Source: Gossypium raimondii (lineage: Eukaryota; Streptophyta; Magnoliopsida; Malvales; Malvaceae). Taken from it: a stretch of DNA of 64,000 nt. The translations under genes and the position numbers were made by a program. The stretch is from assembly GCF_025698545.1 (NCBI RefSeq), contig NC_068571.1, positions 51,307,733 through 51,371,732 of the forward strand. Reading direction: 5' to 3'. The notes under the pieces are model-generated. The model had not been told where the DNA came from. It worked only from the letters and a program-made list of their open reading frames with translations, and ran no database searches. This document shows positions 13,267 to 25,265 of this stretch, one piece after another; positions within the stretch are counted from its first letter, which is position 1, and every line of letters starts with the position of its first letter.

Positions 13267-14165
13267 GTTTCATTGTGGTTGATAGGCTAATCGTATGGTG
13301 ACACGTGGTAGACACATGTACATCATGCTAACGTGGCAAAATGTCATGTCAGCAATTAAAAAATTATTAAAAAATATTTTTTAAAAATTTTATTTTAAAA
13401 TCGCATCTAGAATGAACATGGAGGAACAATTGTCCATATGCATTTGAATCCAGACAATAATTTGTCCAGATTCTTCCTAATTATGATTTTTTTAAAAATA
13501 ATTACTATAAAAATAAAAAAAACATATAAAAATTACGGAAACTTATTAAAATTAAAATAATTATAAGAAGATATAAAACTTATTAAAATCAATAAAAATG
13601 TTTAAAATTTTATTAAAAATCATGGTTGGAATGAACTTGGACAAGTTAGCTGTCTAGATGCATTTGAACTTAGACAAATGGTAGTCTAGGTTTATTCCAA
13701 GCGTGGTTTTAATAATTTTAAATATTTTTCATTTTAAAATAATTTTAATAACTTTTAAAATTTAATAATAATTTTAAATAATTTCTACCAAAAATTTTAA
13801 ATAAAATTTAAATAATTCTTTAATAATTATTTAAAAATCACTTATAGGATGAACCTAGACAAATAATTCTCTTAGTTCAAATGAATATGGACAAGATTTT
13901 GTCCAGGTTCATTCTAAATGCGATTTTTTTAAAAATATTTACTTTTTAGGATTTTTTATTTTTTCTAAATATTTATTGATGTTGCATTTTTTCACATCAG
14001 CATAATATATATGTGGCTGACATGTGTCGTCGTTCAATTAGTCCATCAATCAGATTAACGAAACATTACGATGAAACATGGTCAATATTAATAGAATAAC
14101 TTGATTGATTAATTTTTCATCATTTAAGAGCTCAATTCGATGCTAAATTTTGTTGGATGCTTAAT

Positions 14166-15193
14166 TGATTTTAATTTTAATTTTTGTAATTTTCACTGAA
14201 GACTAATAAATCTTTTGAATTTTAAATTTTATTTTGACAAACAAAATTAGCTCTATGAATTTTGTACAAAATATAAATTTAAAAAATTGAAATAAATAAA
14301 AATAACCAATCATTCTTATACTATGTTTCAAATTATCCTTCGATATCTTAAAAATTAAATTAATTATTAATCAAATAATCGTAATTTTTTAATTTCATAA
14401 TATTTCAAATTTAATTTTATTGGGTAGGGGGGCACTGATCTCCATAAAAGAAAACTCGTATCATCACATGTAATTCATGGTAGGTTGGACCAACCATAAA
14501 ATAACATTGCCGAAGAAGATTTCGTAACCTTCTTTTATTTTATTTTAAATTTAACTTTTTAATAATTGATACTCAATTCATCGAGACATATAAGTACACA
14601 AATTAAAAATAAAATCAGTACACATCCCAATCATTACAGTTGAATGCCCTCTAATTCAAGCAATAACTAAATTACTTTATAATTAAACACGTGGCTTCTC
14701 TGTTCTCTCCCCGCCATGACATCACTGTAACGTCATCTTACCATAATTTAATTTCAAACTCCATAATTTATCGTATACAAAAAAAAAAAAAAACATTCAC
14801 CAAATTTTTCCAAGTCAACGAGAAGGTGACACGTAAGTAGAAATTTTTGCACTTTTTTTCTTAGAACTTTGCTTTGGTCCAAATCCTCATCCCTTATGAC
14901 TGCCGATCAAGTGATCCAACTAATCATGTCAGCCGACATTTTATATTTATTATTATACTAATTTTTAAAACATTAAAATTAAATTTATGGTTTTATTAAA
15001 TTAATTATAGATAAATTATTCGAAGCGGCTTCAAAGAGAATTTTAAAAAAGAAATCCCTTTTGCTTTACACTTCAGAAATAAAGAAAAGTAAAGACAAAG
15101 TGGCAAACATGTATAAATATATTTAATTATTTTACATGTAAATTATATGTATTTCCATAACTTTTGTCTTTTTCCCCCTTCTATCCCTGTGCA
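14166..15193. other. AT-rich intergenic DNA, no gene seen
   Basis: AT-rich DNA with homopolymer runs (poly-A near 14780). I see no gene, RNA gene or complete repeat. Confidence 0.55.
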
Positions 15194-15601
15194 GTCCATG
15201 GGCCGGGCCCGACCTGGCCCGACGGTCCGCCTGAAATATGGGAGGGTTTGGGTAAAAATATAGGCCCGAAATATGGGTTTCGGCAAAAAAACGAGGCCCG
15301 TTTAAAAAAATAGGCCGGGCTCGGGCTCAACTTTTTGGGCCCGGCCCGGCCCGAATATAATAAATATATATTTTTTATTTTTAGAATACTTTTAAAATTT
15401 TTTTATTTTTTTTATTTTTAAAATATTTTTTTGTGTTTATTAAAAATCGGGCCGGGCCGGACCGGGCTCGGGCTTACTCTTTTTTTCCCGGGCCGGCCTT
15501 GGATAAAATTTCAGGCCCATATTTCGGGCCGGGCCGGGCCCAGGTCTAAGAGTCGGGCCGAAATTTTTTTCCGAACCCGGCCCGGCCCATGGACAGCTCT
15601 A
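15194..15601. mobile_element. GC-armed hAT-like MITE, copy B (408 bp)
   Basis: The right end is GGCCCATGGACAGCTCTA. The left end starts at GTCCATGGGCCGGG, so about seven terminal bases of the usual TAGACCT start seem deleted. CTGTGCA on the left (15187-15193) matches CTGTGCAC on the right (15602-15609), a remnant of an 8-bp target duplication. The arms and AT-rich core are like copies C and D. Confidence 0.78.
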
Positions 15602-15609
15602 CTGTGCAC

Positions 15610-18600
15610 AAATAAATGACTTTCACTTAAAAAGCTATTATTTTTTACTTTTTTATATTATCATAAGTAATTCGAGATTTTACCTCATCATTAGACACTA
15701 AAATCCTAAATCTTAAATTTTAATTCTCACCCTAAACTCTAAAATCACATAACTCTAGATCCAACCTTAAATCTTACTCTATTATTATAACATAAAAATA
15801 AAAATAACTAAAACTAAAATATTATTAAATATTGATATAATGCTAAAATATATAATATTATCTTGAGATAAATCTCAAAACTATACATGAATTATGGTTG
15901 TGTAATCTTATATTTGAATATTTTGATTTGATTAAATTTTAAAAATTATTAAAATAATTATCGGTATAACGTCATTTTACGTTTGCATATTACATTTATA
16001 AATAATTATATAATTGAATTACGATCAAAATTTATGTGTTAAATTACACATTAAATTAAAATCCGTATATAATTTTAAAATTTATCTATATTTTTAGTAA
16101 ATAATAGTTTAAAATCGTCCTGATATTATTTTAATTATTATTTATTATTACTACTACTTACTTATCATGAAGCTCAAATGGAAAACTAAACCTCAAAACT
16201 CGGCTCAGCTTGTGGGCTCATGGCCTGAGTCAACTCAGTTGGACAACGACCGTGTGTCGGTGTCGGTGCTGACAATTGCATAGGCAAGTCTTTGGTCGTA
16301 AAAACTAAGATGTACCAAAAAGAGAAAAAGATTTTTTTAGAAAAAACTTAATTTGTTAGAAAAAATTGTGTACTGTATTGTAATAGATTCTAGGGTAGTG
16401 TTAGAGTCGACAAACCTCACGTGTGCCTGGTTGACTACGAGTTTTCAATTATTTTGCTTGCTAGGTGGCCTTCACATATATTTTTCTTGGATCTCTCTAA
16501 AATATTTATATATATATATCCCATCATAAATATTATAGTATTACCAAAATTATTTAAAATTCATCATAAAATATAATACCAACTATAAAAATATAACAGG
16601 ACACACAAATATAGTTAAATAGAAATATAAAAATGTATCAAATTTTAAATTAAAGGTTTCATTACACTTTCCTTACTCTTTTGGGTTTTAAAATTAAAAT
16701 ATATTTATCAATTAAATTTTAACTCGATTAGTATGGATATTATTTATTATTATATGGACTGAAAATATTTATCATCATTATTTCCTAATTTTTGAAGGAG
16801 AAATATCTTAATTTAGAAAAAAAATCATACAAGACAAGTAGACAACGACGCTAGAGTTTTGCTTATGACATTTATTTAAATATAAATAAATAAAATGAAA
16901 GTAATGTTTTGTTTTATGTGTGGGACAATTTGATGATTAAGCTTGGGAATGCCGTTTTAAGACGGCCCTTGTTTGGAGTTTGTACTAATTTTTTCAAAGG
17001 TCCATCTCTCTATCATTTCATATTAAGGCACCATGGTAACGAATCCAAGGACGTTGATTTTGAAGACAATTTATTTGAATTAATTTAGGGGTGAATTAGT
17101 AAAAACTTTGGGTCAAAATTAAATTGTATATTCTTTATGATAGTCGAGTCGTGTTAATCGCGTTTATTGTTTAGGTTTTATTATGTTATTGTAATTGCAG
17201 AAAAAAAATATAATGTCACCATTTTAATAGACTATATCTTTATAATTTTAAAAATTTAAATTAATTTTTATCATTTTGAAGGCCAAAGTACAATTTTATC
17301 ATTATTAATTTAAATTTTTATAACTTATAAAACAGTCTAAATGAAAAAAAATTTGGACTCACTAACTTTGTTATTGAATTAATTTATCGTTTCTTAATAA
17401 AAATTAGGACTTTTTCAAGATCGAATTCAAAATCGATATTATATGAATATGCAAATATAATCTATTTTGTGATCTTTTATAATAAATGGATATATGTGAT
17501 AGTATAGAAAATATTTTATTTTATAATTAAATTTAAATAAAATATATTATTAAATACGAATTCAAGTCGGGTTTCACCCACCCAAATTCTTGAAACCTCT
17601 GTCAAAACTAGCTCTTTAAAGTAAGATGGATAGTACAATATTTGGACAAATCTATAGATTAAGAAATAAAAAATTGGGTATTTTGTGAGGTAAAATGTCT
17701 ACCTCTAAAGGTTTGAATTTGGCTCATTTTAAAGCATGAACTAATTAAAAAATTTAACTAAAAGATTATATTATTATGCACCAATTAGTACATGGTTAAA
17801 AAAATAAAAATAAAAGGTCATATTCTAGACGATAATGGTTCTTAACCCACTCATCACATTGAAATATAATATATATATATATATATATATATGATTTTAG
17901 GAATTTTGAATGGATGGTGATTTTGTAACTACATGACAAGTTAGGACTAAATCAAGGCTCAAGTAAAATATATATATTTAGGGTCGAAATTAAATCGTAA
18001 TTTTAATAATTTATATTTTATAAAATTTAAAATATTAAATTAAACTTATATCATTTTAGAGGAGTTAAAGTATCATCGTTAATTTTGACGGTTAACATTG
18101 TTTCCTATTTATTTTATAGGATTTATAAATTATTAATTATAGTTAAATATATATATATTAAATTACAACAATTATAACACAACCAATCATCGCTGAAGAA
18201 CTGAATAATTAATTAACAACTATCTTAACTCAACTCAAACTTCTAAATCTTAATATTACTATTTACTATCGAGCAAAGGCAACATTAACGCTTGACAGTT
18301 AAGCATATCATTTTGGTTTTCTTTATTTCTAATAATATGTTGTTAGATGGAAAAAACAAGGTTTTAAAAATTAGATTAGTGGTGGAATTGGTTACATCGT
18401 TGTTTTCAATTTGATCACTACTCTAACAATAATTAAATAAATAATTAAAATTTATAAAATAAAAATAAATTCAAAAATTATAAATTAATTTAATCGTTAA
18501 ATTTTATCCGAAATTTTGATTATTTATTAGTTTTGAGTGGTTCTTTGTCTAAATTAATATACTAATTTATTTATAGTTCAATTAACTTAACCGACCGATC

Positions 18601-19060
18601 CAATCTAACTCCAATAACAGTAGTAAATAATAATGTATTATTTTCTCTCTTCATTTGTGAAAGTAAAATATATAAAAATAAGGAAAACGTTTCCTAAAAT
18701 TGAGTAAAACGACATGAAAGCGGTATGAAGAGGGACTGGACCTAGGGGGGAGGAGGGTTGTTGTCGGCCTCTGGTGAATGGTAATGACAAATACCAACTT
18801 GAGCAGAAAACGACGTAGTTTGCATGAGATGGATGGCTGATGTGGTTGATTGGGCCCCATTTTGATGAATGATCTCTCAACCGTTGGATTATATAATATA
18901 CGGCTGATCATAATTTATAAAATATGATAAAAATGTTCTAATCTTTTTAAAGGAAATCAGAATCTTTCCATATCAGTGGGAACAAATCTTGCACAGCAAA
19001 TGGCAACAAAATAGAAACAATTATTAAGGAAAATTAAAATTATTTGTAGTAGTTGCCTTC
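15610..19060. other. AT-rich intergenic DNA with microsatellite, no gene seen
   Basis: An (AT)n microsatellite lies at 17866-17892. The rest is AT-rich DNA with no frame that looks like protein. Minus-strand frames at 18638-18911 have no recognisable family. Confidence 0.55.
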
Positions 19061-19069
19061 TAATTTTTT

Positions 19070-19165
19070 TTAAAATTTGATTATATAAGTTATTTTTGAC
19101 ATAATGCCTAAAATTATCCATAATCCTCTTCAATTCATAAATAGAAGAATACAAATGATTGAGTT
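19070..19165 (-). mobile_element. Truncated, diverged SINE copy 1
   Basis: Resembles the 3' part of the better-preserved copy at 20045-20192. Shared elements are TTTTTGACATAATG, a CC-AATTCATAAAT-AGA block and the order of words. The part with the Pol III boxes is lost or unrecognisable. Confidence 0.4.
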
Positions 19166-20044
19166 CATTTCATCGTATAGTGTAGTTAAATACACAAATC
19201 TTTAAACTACGAATAGAATTCTAAATTGATTTAAATTCTAATATTTTAAGGTAATGATATTTTATCAACAAGTATCATTAATCCATTTGAGCTCACATTT
19301 AAGAACAAGCTAACAGTCTAATAAGTGGTCGGGTGCAATGGTAAGATTCATTACACTTTTAATGAGAGGATACAAATTCTAATTTTAAAGACATTGTTGA
19401 GAGGAATAGTTACGAACCCCCAAAACAAGCTAATAATTAGAATATTTAATTAAAATATTTTGAAGTTTGGGCAATTAACTCTTAATATTATAAAAATCGT
19501 AGTTTTGAATTCAACTTTTAAATAAATTTATCTATAGGAATAAATCTCAAAATTAGACATGAATTTTTATTTAATGTGCAATTTTATATATAAACTTTGA
19601 TTTGGTGTAATTAGACACTATATCAATTCATTTTGTATTGGAAAAGTATAATTATACGTGAATGTAATATTATATAAACATAAAATGATGTTATATCAAT
19701 AATTGTGTTAATAACTTATGTGAATTGAAACAAATCAAATTAAATCAAAATTTTACGTATAAAATTTACAAAATTAAAGTTTTGTATAATTTTAAAGATT
19801 TATCTATTTATTTATAAGATTCTATTTTATTTTTAGGAGAAAGTTTATACTCCACGTGCATAATTTATTTATAAAAATTAGATATTGCACACTCATGTTT
19901 AAATATATATATACAATCTTTATAAAATAAAAAGATCCTTTCTAGAAAATAAAATAAAATAAAATATATTAAGACTTTAGTATGTTCTTTTTAGATTAGA
20001 ATTTTCTTTTGAGCTCAGTAGCATTTTTTTTAACAAATTTGATT

Positions 20045-20192
20045 ATATTTGTTTGTTTTGACGTAATGTTTAGAATTAATAGTCTCTCCCCAACCCATAA
20101 ATGAGAGGATAATGCGCTTTGATCCACTCGAACCCACATCCTCCTGCATTGGCAACAACATCCATGCCAATCGAGTTAAGACTCAATCAACA
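20045..20192 (-). mobile_element. tRNA-derived SINE, copy 2
   Basis: On the minus strand it reads TTAACTCGATTGGCATGG (complement of 20162-20179), an A-box-like sequence. About 30 bp further on comes GGGTTCGAGT (complement of 20126-20135), close to the Pol III B-box consensus GGTTCGANYCC. Downstream is the conserved tail with CATTATCCTCTCATTTATGG. The same block recurs at 42997-43122. Box order and spacing fit a tRNA-derived SINE. Confidence 0.65.
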
Positions 20193-20199
20193 AGTGGGT

Positions 20200-21700
20200 T
20201 TTTTTTAAATAAGCTAACTATTTGGTATAATTTTTTAAATAAAAAAGGTTAATTAATCCGTTTTGATTTTTGTAATATTTTTATATAAAAATAATAAAAA
20301 TTCACACATAACGAGGCTTTTATCATTTTTACCGAAGCTTAATTTGGTTCTTAAATAGATTTTTAATAAAGATATTTTTTGCAAAAAAAAAAAACAAAAC
20401 TAATCACATCATGATTGTGTCATAATCTAGTATAATTAATTTATTTTTATATTTATCTAATTGAATTAGTATTCGATAAACTCGTGATACCAAATTAGTT
20501 AATCATCTTTATATTTGTATAAATTCATCTATTTGAGTTTGTTTCACATAATGTGAGATTTCCTTTGGTAATAGGACTACTGGAAGGTAAGACAACATGA
20601 TTTTGAAACCTTAACTTTACTATTTAAACTAAAGTTTCATTTTTTATATCAAATTTTTATAAAATATTTGTTACATAATTTTTTATCTATATCATGAATG
20701 TGCTATAATTTAATGATTAATAAAGCATTGAATCCAATTCAATTAAAGGAAATTATAAAAATATAAATTACAGTGGTTATAAAGTAAGAGATATTAGGTT
20801 TTAATGTCTTTTCAATTATTTTTATAAATAGTTTTAAATTAGATCAGTGATTAAATCATTAGATTAAAAATTTAAAAGAAATTAAAAAATAAAAAATCTA
20901 GTTCTTACGATTTTAATCGGTTCAATTAGTTCGCATCGATTCTCAATCTAATTGATTCAAAATTACTCTCCAAACCGATACTCAAAACAATACTAATTTT
21001 TATTTTAAATTTTAAAAAAGTACTCAAAACGACGTGTTTAAAAAGTATTGAAAAAATAGTTAATTATAAAATTGTCCCTCAAATTATACTACTTTTTTAT
21101 TTAAGTACTTAAAGTTTTAAATTAAAATTGGTACTTTAACTATTAATTTCTTTTTATTTTACTAAAATGTATGATATTTAATAAGAACGTATCGCGTGTC
21201 ACATCAGAGGCAAGAACAAAATCAAAAATTTTTACGGAGTAAAAATGAATAAAACAAATCTAGTACTAAAGTATAACTTTATCATTATACTAACTTATGA
21301 TTTTATAAAATTGGAGGGATTATATAATAAATTTTCTATTGGAGGAGCAACGCAACTACCAATCCCTTGTTTTATCCCTTATGCTATATTTATATTGCTT
21401 GATTTCACGTTTTAAGGTAAAATATGACAAAATTAATAAATTTAGATATTGCTTTTAATAAAAGAAATACTTCAAGTACCTAAATAAGAAAATAGTATAA
21501 TTTCAGAGTTAAATTTGCATTTAAGTAAAAAAAAAAAAAAAACCAGCCTTGCAAATTGTAGTTAGAAAAAGAAAATACTTTGCTAAATACAAATGGGAAA
21601 TGAGAAAATAGCAAAAGGAAAAAAGGGTAGTATCGTAAAATCGAAGAACTGTCGGCCTCTTAACTGGGGTTAAATAGACCCGAGACCCAAGTTAAAGTCC
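20200..21700. other. AT-rich intergenic DNA, no gene seen
   Basis: AT-rich DNA between the SINE and the NDL promoter. No supported feature. Confidence 0.5.
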
Positions 21701-21727
21701 GCTAGTACGGACTCTTGTGAGTTACGA

Positions 21728-21970
21728 GTTCTCTCTCTCTCTCGCTCACTGATTCCGAGTCATTACAAATCAAAGCGTCGGTGACTCGGTCAGAGTTAAC
21801 CACGAGTTAAACTTTTGTTTTTGAAGATAAACATAAAAAAGTACATTAAATTTTTAATATCATAATTTTCTCGTTTTTATTACTTGTTAATAGCATGGGA
21901 AAAATCTAAAAAGGAAATACAGAGGGAAAATTTGGTATATATAAGCAATGCAAAGCCAATTCTAAAATTG
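21728..21970 (+). promoter_or_regulatory. Core promoter of the NDL gene: CT-rich patch and TATA box
   Basis: A (CT)n pyrimidine patch lies at 21728-21746 and a TATA-like TATATATAA at 21936-21944. A start of transcription about 30 bp later would give a short leader ending in a GA-rich stretch just before the ATG at 22008. No upstream ATG occurs in that leader. Confidence 0.5.
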
Positions 21971-22007
21971 TGTTTTCATTTCGGTAGAGAGAAGAGAGAG
22001 GAGGAAA

Positions 22008-25000
22008 ATGGAATTTTCTAGCGATTCGGTTTCCATTGATATGGAAACGATCTCTCTAGGCGGCAAGGTAAACTTGCATTCATATCTTATTGTTTGGTTA
22101 CCGGGAAAATGCGGGAAATGGAGAGAAAATGAAATGGGAAAAAGTTTAATGCAGCTATCTAGCTGGATTATGCTCCCATTTGTTGCTTAATTCTCTATTC
22201 CTTAATTTGCTTTCATAGTCATTTGATTCACGGCTTCTGATTTTTCTTTTTTTCCTCATTTGAGAAGCACCCGGATAAACTAAATTCAATTATCTTTTGA
22301 AAATTTAATGGGTTCTTGCTTTTTTTTGCTCTAAGTGCAAGAAAAAAGAAGAAAGCTGACTAGTAATTTCATGAGTTTTTATGTCAATGTCTGCTTAAAT
22401 TAGGAGTTTAGATGATTCAGAACATGGTTAGATGTTAGCTTTATATAGTTATAATATACTTAATTTGGGCTATGCTTGAAGCAGTTCTTTTAAAGTGAAT
22501 GACACCCAAGTAAGTTGGGTTTTCTTTACTAGATCATATTTTGTAATTTTCTGCTCTAGTTATTTGTTAAAAATTAGGGGTTATTTGGTTTGATGGTAAT
22601 TTGTTTTGATTCATTAGGGTGTTTTCATGAAGGTTTGTTAAACGAATAACAATGCATTTCGTAAACTCTATCTGCAGGAGTACCTTGTGAAAACTCGCCT
22701 CGGTACGGTTTCTGTTGTTGTGTTCGGAGACCAAGATAAGCCGGCTCTTGTTACTTATCCGGATTTAGCTCTAAATCGTAAGCAATGCAGAAAACATTAT
22801 CGATTCATCGATTTTCCTTATGCTGATCTTTATTTTTCACTAACAATTTAGGCTGGAAAGGGTTCACTCGAATTTGTCTTTTATCTTTGCATACTGAATT
22901 TCCTCCTTAAACATAGATATTGTTGTAATGCTTTTAATCCGAGCTAAAGATTTACATGTTAGTGTCATATGTCTGAATTTCATAGCATTATTTGTTAGAT
23001 TTCCACATTGACCCATACCATTTATCTAGTGATACTTCTTGTATCTTAATTTTTTTAAATATGCGGGATTGTGCAGATATCTCCTGTTTCCAAGGCTTGT
23101 TCTTTTCTCCAGAAGCTAGCTCCTTACTCCTACACAACTTTTGCATATATCATATAAGTCCTCCAGGGCATGAGGTCAGTTTTAATTAGCCGGTTTTAAT
23201 CATTGTTGTTTTGGTTGAATCCTATAATTCACGCCTTTCTTATTCGGAACTTCCTTCAAGAAATATTGCAGTTGGGAGCTGCCCCGATCATCTCCGATGA
23301 CTTTAGTCCATCCGTCGATGACTTGGCAGATCAGATTGTTGAGGTTCTCAACTTTTTCGGGTAAAAATATAATTTCATAGTTACTTTATTTGCTTTTTCT
23401 TTCCCTAGTGTCAGCTTATTAGAAATTTACTTTACTGTAATCTCTTATGCTCTAGGCATTCTATGACACATATTATGTTGTAATGATGGCTGGTAATTGG
23501 TGTGCAGTAGTTGTCTGAAAATGATGCATCTTGAGGCACCTACCACCCTTATATAATTTCTTAAGCTGTCATCTTCTTTAATATATATATACATATACTT
23601 ATTTATTTGTTTATATGGAAAAGAATAAAGGCAAGCAAGCTGATATTGTTTATCTTTTAACTCTTTCCTTTTTATTTATTTATTTATGTTTTTAACTTTT
23701 AACCACAGGCTTGGTGCTGTAATGTGCATGGGAGTTACAGCTGGAGCATATATTCTTACCTTATTTGCTGTAAGTCAACTATCTTGGCATGGCATATACA
23801 TTTTTCCTTATTCCCTTTTTCATTTCAAATTAAATATCATGCACTTTTGACTTCTTGGAAGTAATTATTGCTGCATTTTCTTTTCCTTAATAGATGAAAT
23901 ACAGACAACGAGTCCTTGGGTTAATACTCGTTTCACCCCTCTGCAGAGCACCTTCATGGACGGAATGGTTGTTAAATAAGGTTCCTGTTCTACGCCATTT
24001 TATTTTCTCTTAGGGGTTAAATAATTACGTGCTCAGATGGATTTTCATGTTATTTCAGGTGATGTCGAATTTTCTTTATTTCTATGGCATGTGTGGCATG
24101 GCGAAGGAGTTATTGCTTAAGCGGTACTTCAGTAAGGTATTTTTCTGCTTCAATAACTTATGCAATTTATTTCCTTCTGTCTAGAACTGGACTAATTGTG
24201 AGATTCTGAATGACAATGGCAGGAAGTTCGTGGTAGTGTTCTAGTACCAGAATCTGATATAGTTCAGGCATGCAGAAGAGTTAGTTCTTCAGCTCTTTGT
24301 ATTCGACTTTTATTTGCTATTCAATTGACCTATACAGAATATGATAGTTTGTCTCATGGCAGTTTTCTGACATAAATCTTGTTTTCTTTCCACCTGCAGC
24401 TGCTAGATGAGAGGCAGAGTATAAATGTTTGCCGATTCCTTGATGCAATGAATGAGTAAGACCGTAACCATGGTAGATCAATAGACTAGGTTTGTTTTAA
24501 AGATATTCTTAAAATAGGTTCATGTGATTGGTTTCCACCTTTACCAGGGGAAAAGAAAAAGAAAACTTTTCAGTGCATGCACGCAGTTACTGGTTTGATC
24601 CAGCATAAAAGTATTATTTACTTTATTTCAGGAGACCTGACCTTAGCGAAGGATTAAGAAAACTATATTGCCGTTCGCTAATATTTGTTGGGGAGAACTC
24701 ACCGTTCCATTCTGAGGCTCTTCACATGACATCGAAATTAGATAGAAGATACAGTGCCCTAGTGGAGGTAAGCAAACAATCTATTGCCTAACCTGTTATA
24801 ATACCTTACACATCCAACTTTCAAAATCATAATATCCATACGGCAGTGAACTAACAACCTTGAAATGGTGGTGGAATCTACAGGTTCAGGCATGCGGGTC
24901 AATGGTGACAGAGGAGCAACCGCATGCCATGTTGATACCAATAGAGTACTTTCTAATGGGATACGGTTTATACCGACCAACTCTAAGCATTAGCCCTAGA

Positions 25001-25096
25001 AGCCCTTTGAGTCCATCTTGCATCTCTCCGGAGCTTCTTTCACCTGAAAGCATGGGATTGAAGTTGAAACCGATTAGAACCCGGATTTCTTTGTAA
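22008..25096 (+). CDS. NDR/NDL family protein (SF21-like, alpha/beta-hydrolase fold)
   Basis: Eleven exons: 22008-22067, 22678-22777, 23077-23174, 23272-23360, 23709-23769, 23894-23980, 24059-24136, 24223-24279, 24400-24455, 24632-24767, 24884-25096. All introns are GT-AG and the joined frame is 1035 nt, 344 residues plus stop, the usual family length. Recognised segments are [52 protein letters not shown] and [17 protein letters not shown]. The hydrolase nucleophile elbow (G-x-S-x-G) is GVTAG here, so serine is replaced and the protein is expected to be non-enzymatic, as for NDRG proteins. In Arabidopsis, NDL proteins bind the G-beta subunit AGB1 and affect auxin transport. The 3' UTR probably runs to about 25260. 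Convergent with the ATH1-like gene. Confidence 0.95.
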
Positions 25097-25265
25097 GCTG
25101 CGGAGGTAAAGATGAAAGAGAAAGGGCAACATCACCTTTTGTAATCTATCTATATATATAAGGTGTTTGTAACATCTTTTGATCGGCTGGTGAGGGTTGT
25201 AGATAGAAATACAGACAGAAAAAGAGATATTGTCAATTCTTTTATTTGTAACCATAAATCTTAGA
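25097..25265 (+). other. Probable 3' UTR of the NDL gene
   Basis: T-rich sequence with several TTTGTAA and TTTGTAACC words typical of plant 3' ends. The cleavage site cannot be fixed from sequence. Confidence 0.4.

Larger units (their letters stand above)
9976..14165. mobile_element. Old inverted-repeat (foldback/MITE-like) element, split by a solo LTR
   Basis: The left arm (about 9976-10080, continuing at 13272-13350) is the inverted complement of the right arm (about 13985-14165). For example AACAAAATTTAGCA near 9984 pairs with TGCTAAATTTTGTT near 14141. GATGAAAAATTAATCAATCA near 10019 pairs with TGATTGATTAATTTTTCATC near 14102. The middle holds three related segments of about 70 bp near 13400, 13620 and 13845, each with GGACAA/TTGTCC-type inverted words. 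With the inserted LTR removed the element is about 1 kb. Exact termini and target duplication were not resolved. Confidence 0.6.

Noticed and set aside
24759..25255. Minus-strand frames opposite the last NDL exon
   Set aside because: They are shadows of the well-supported plus-strand exon.
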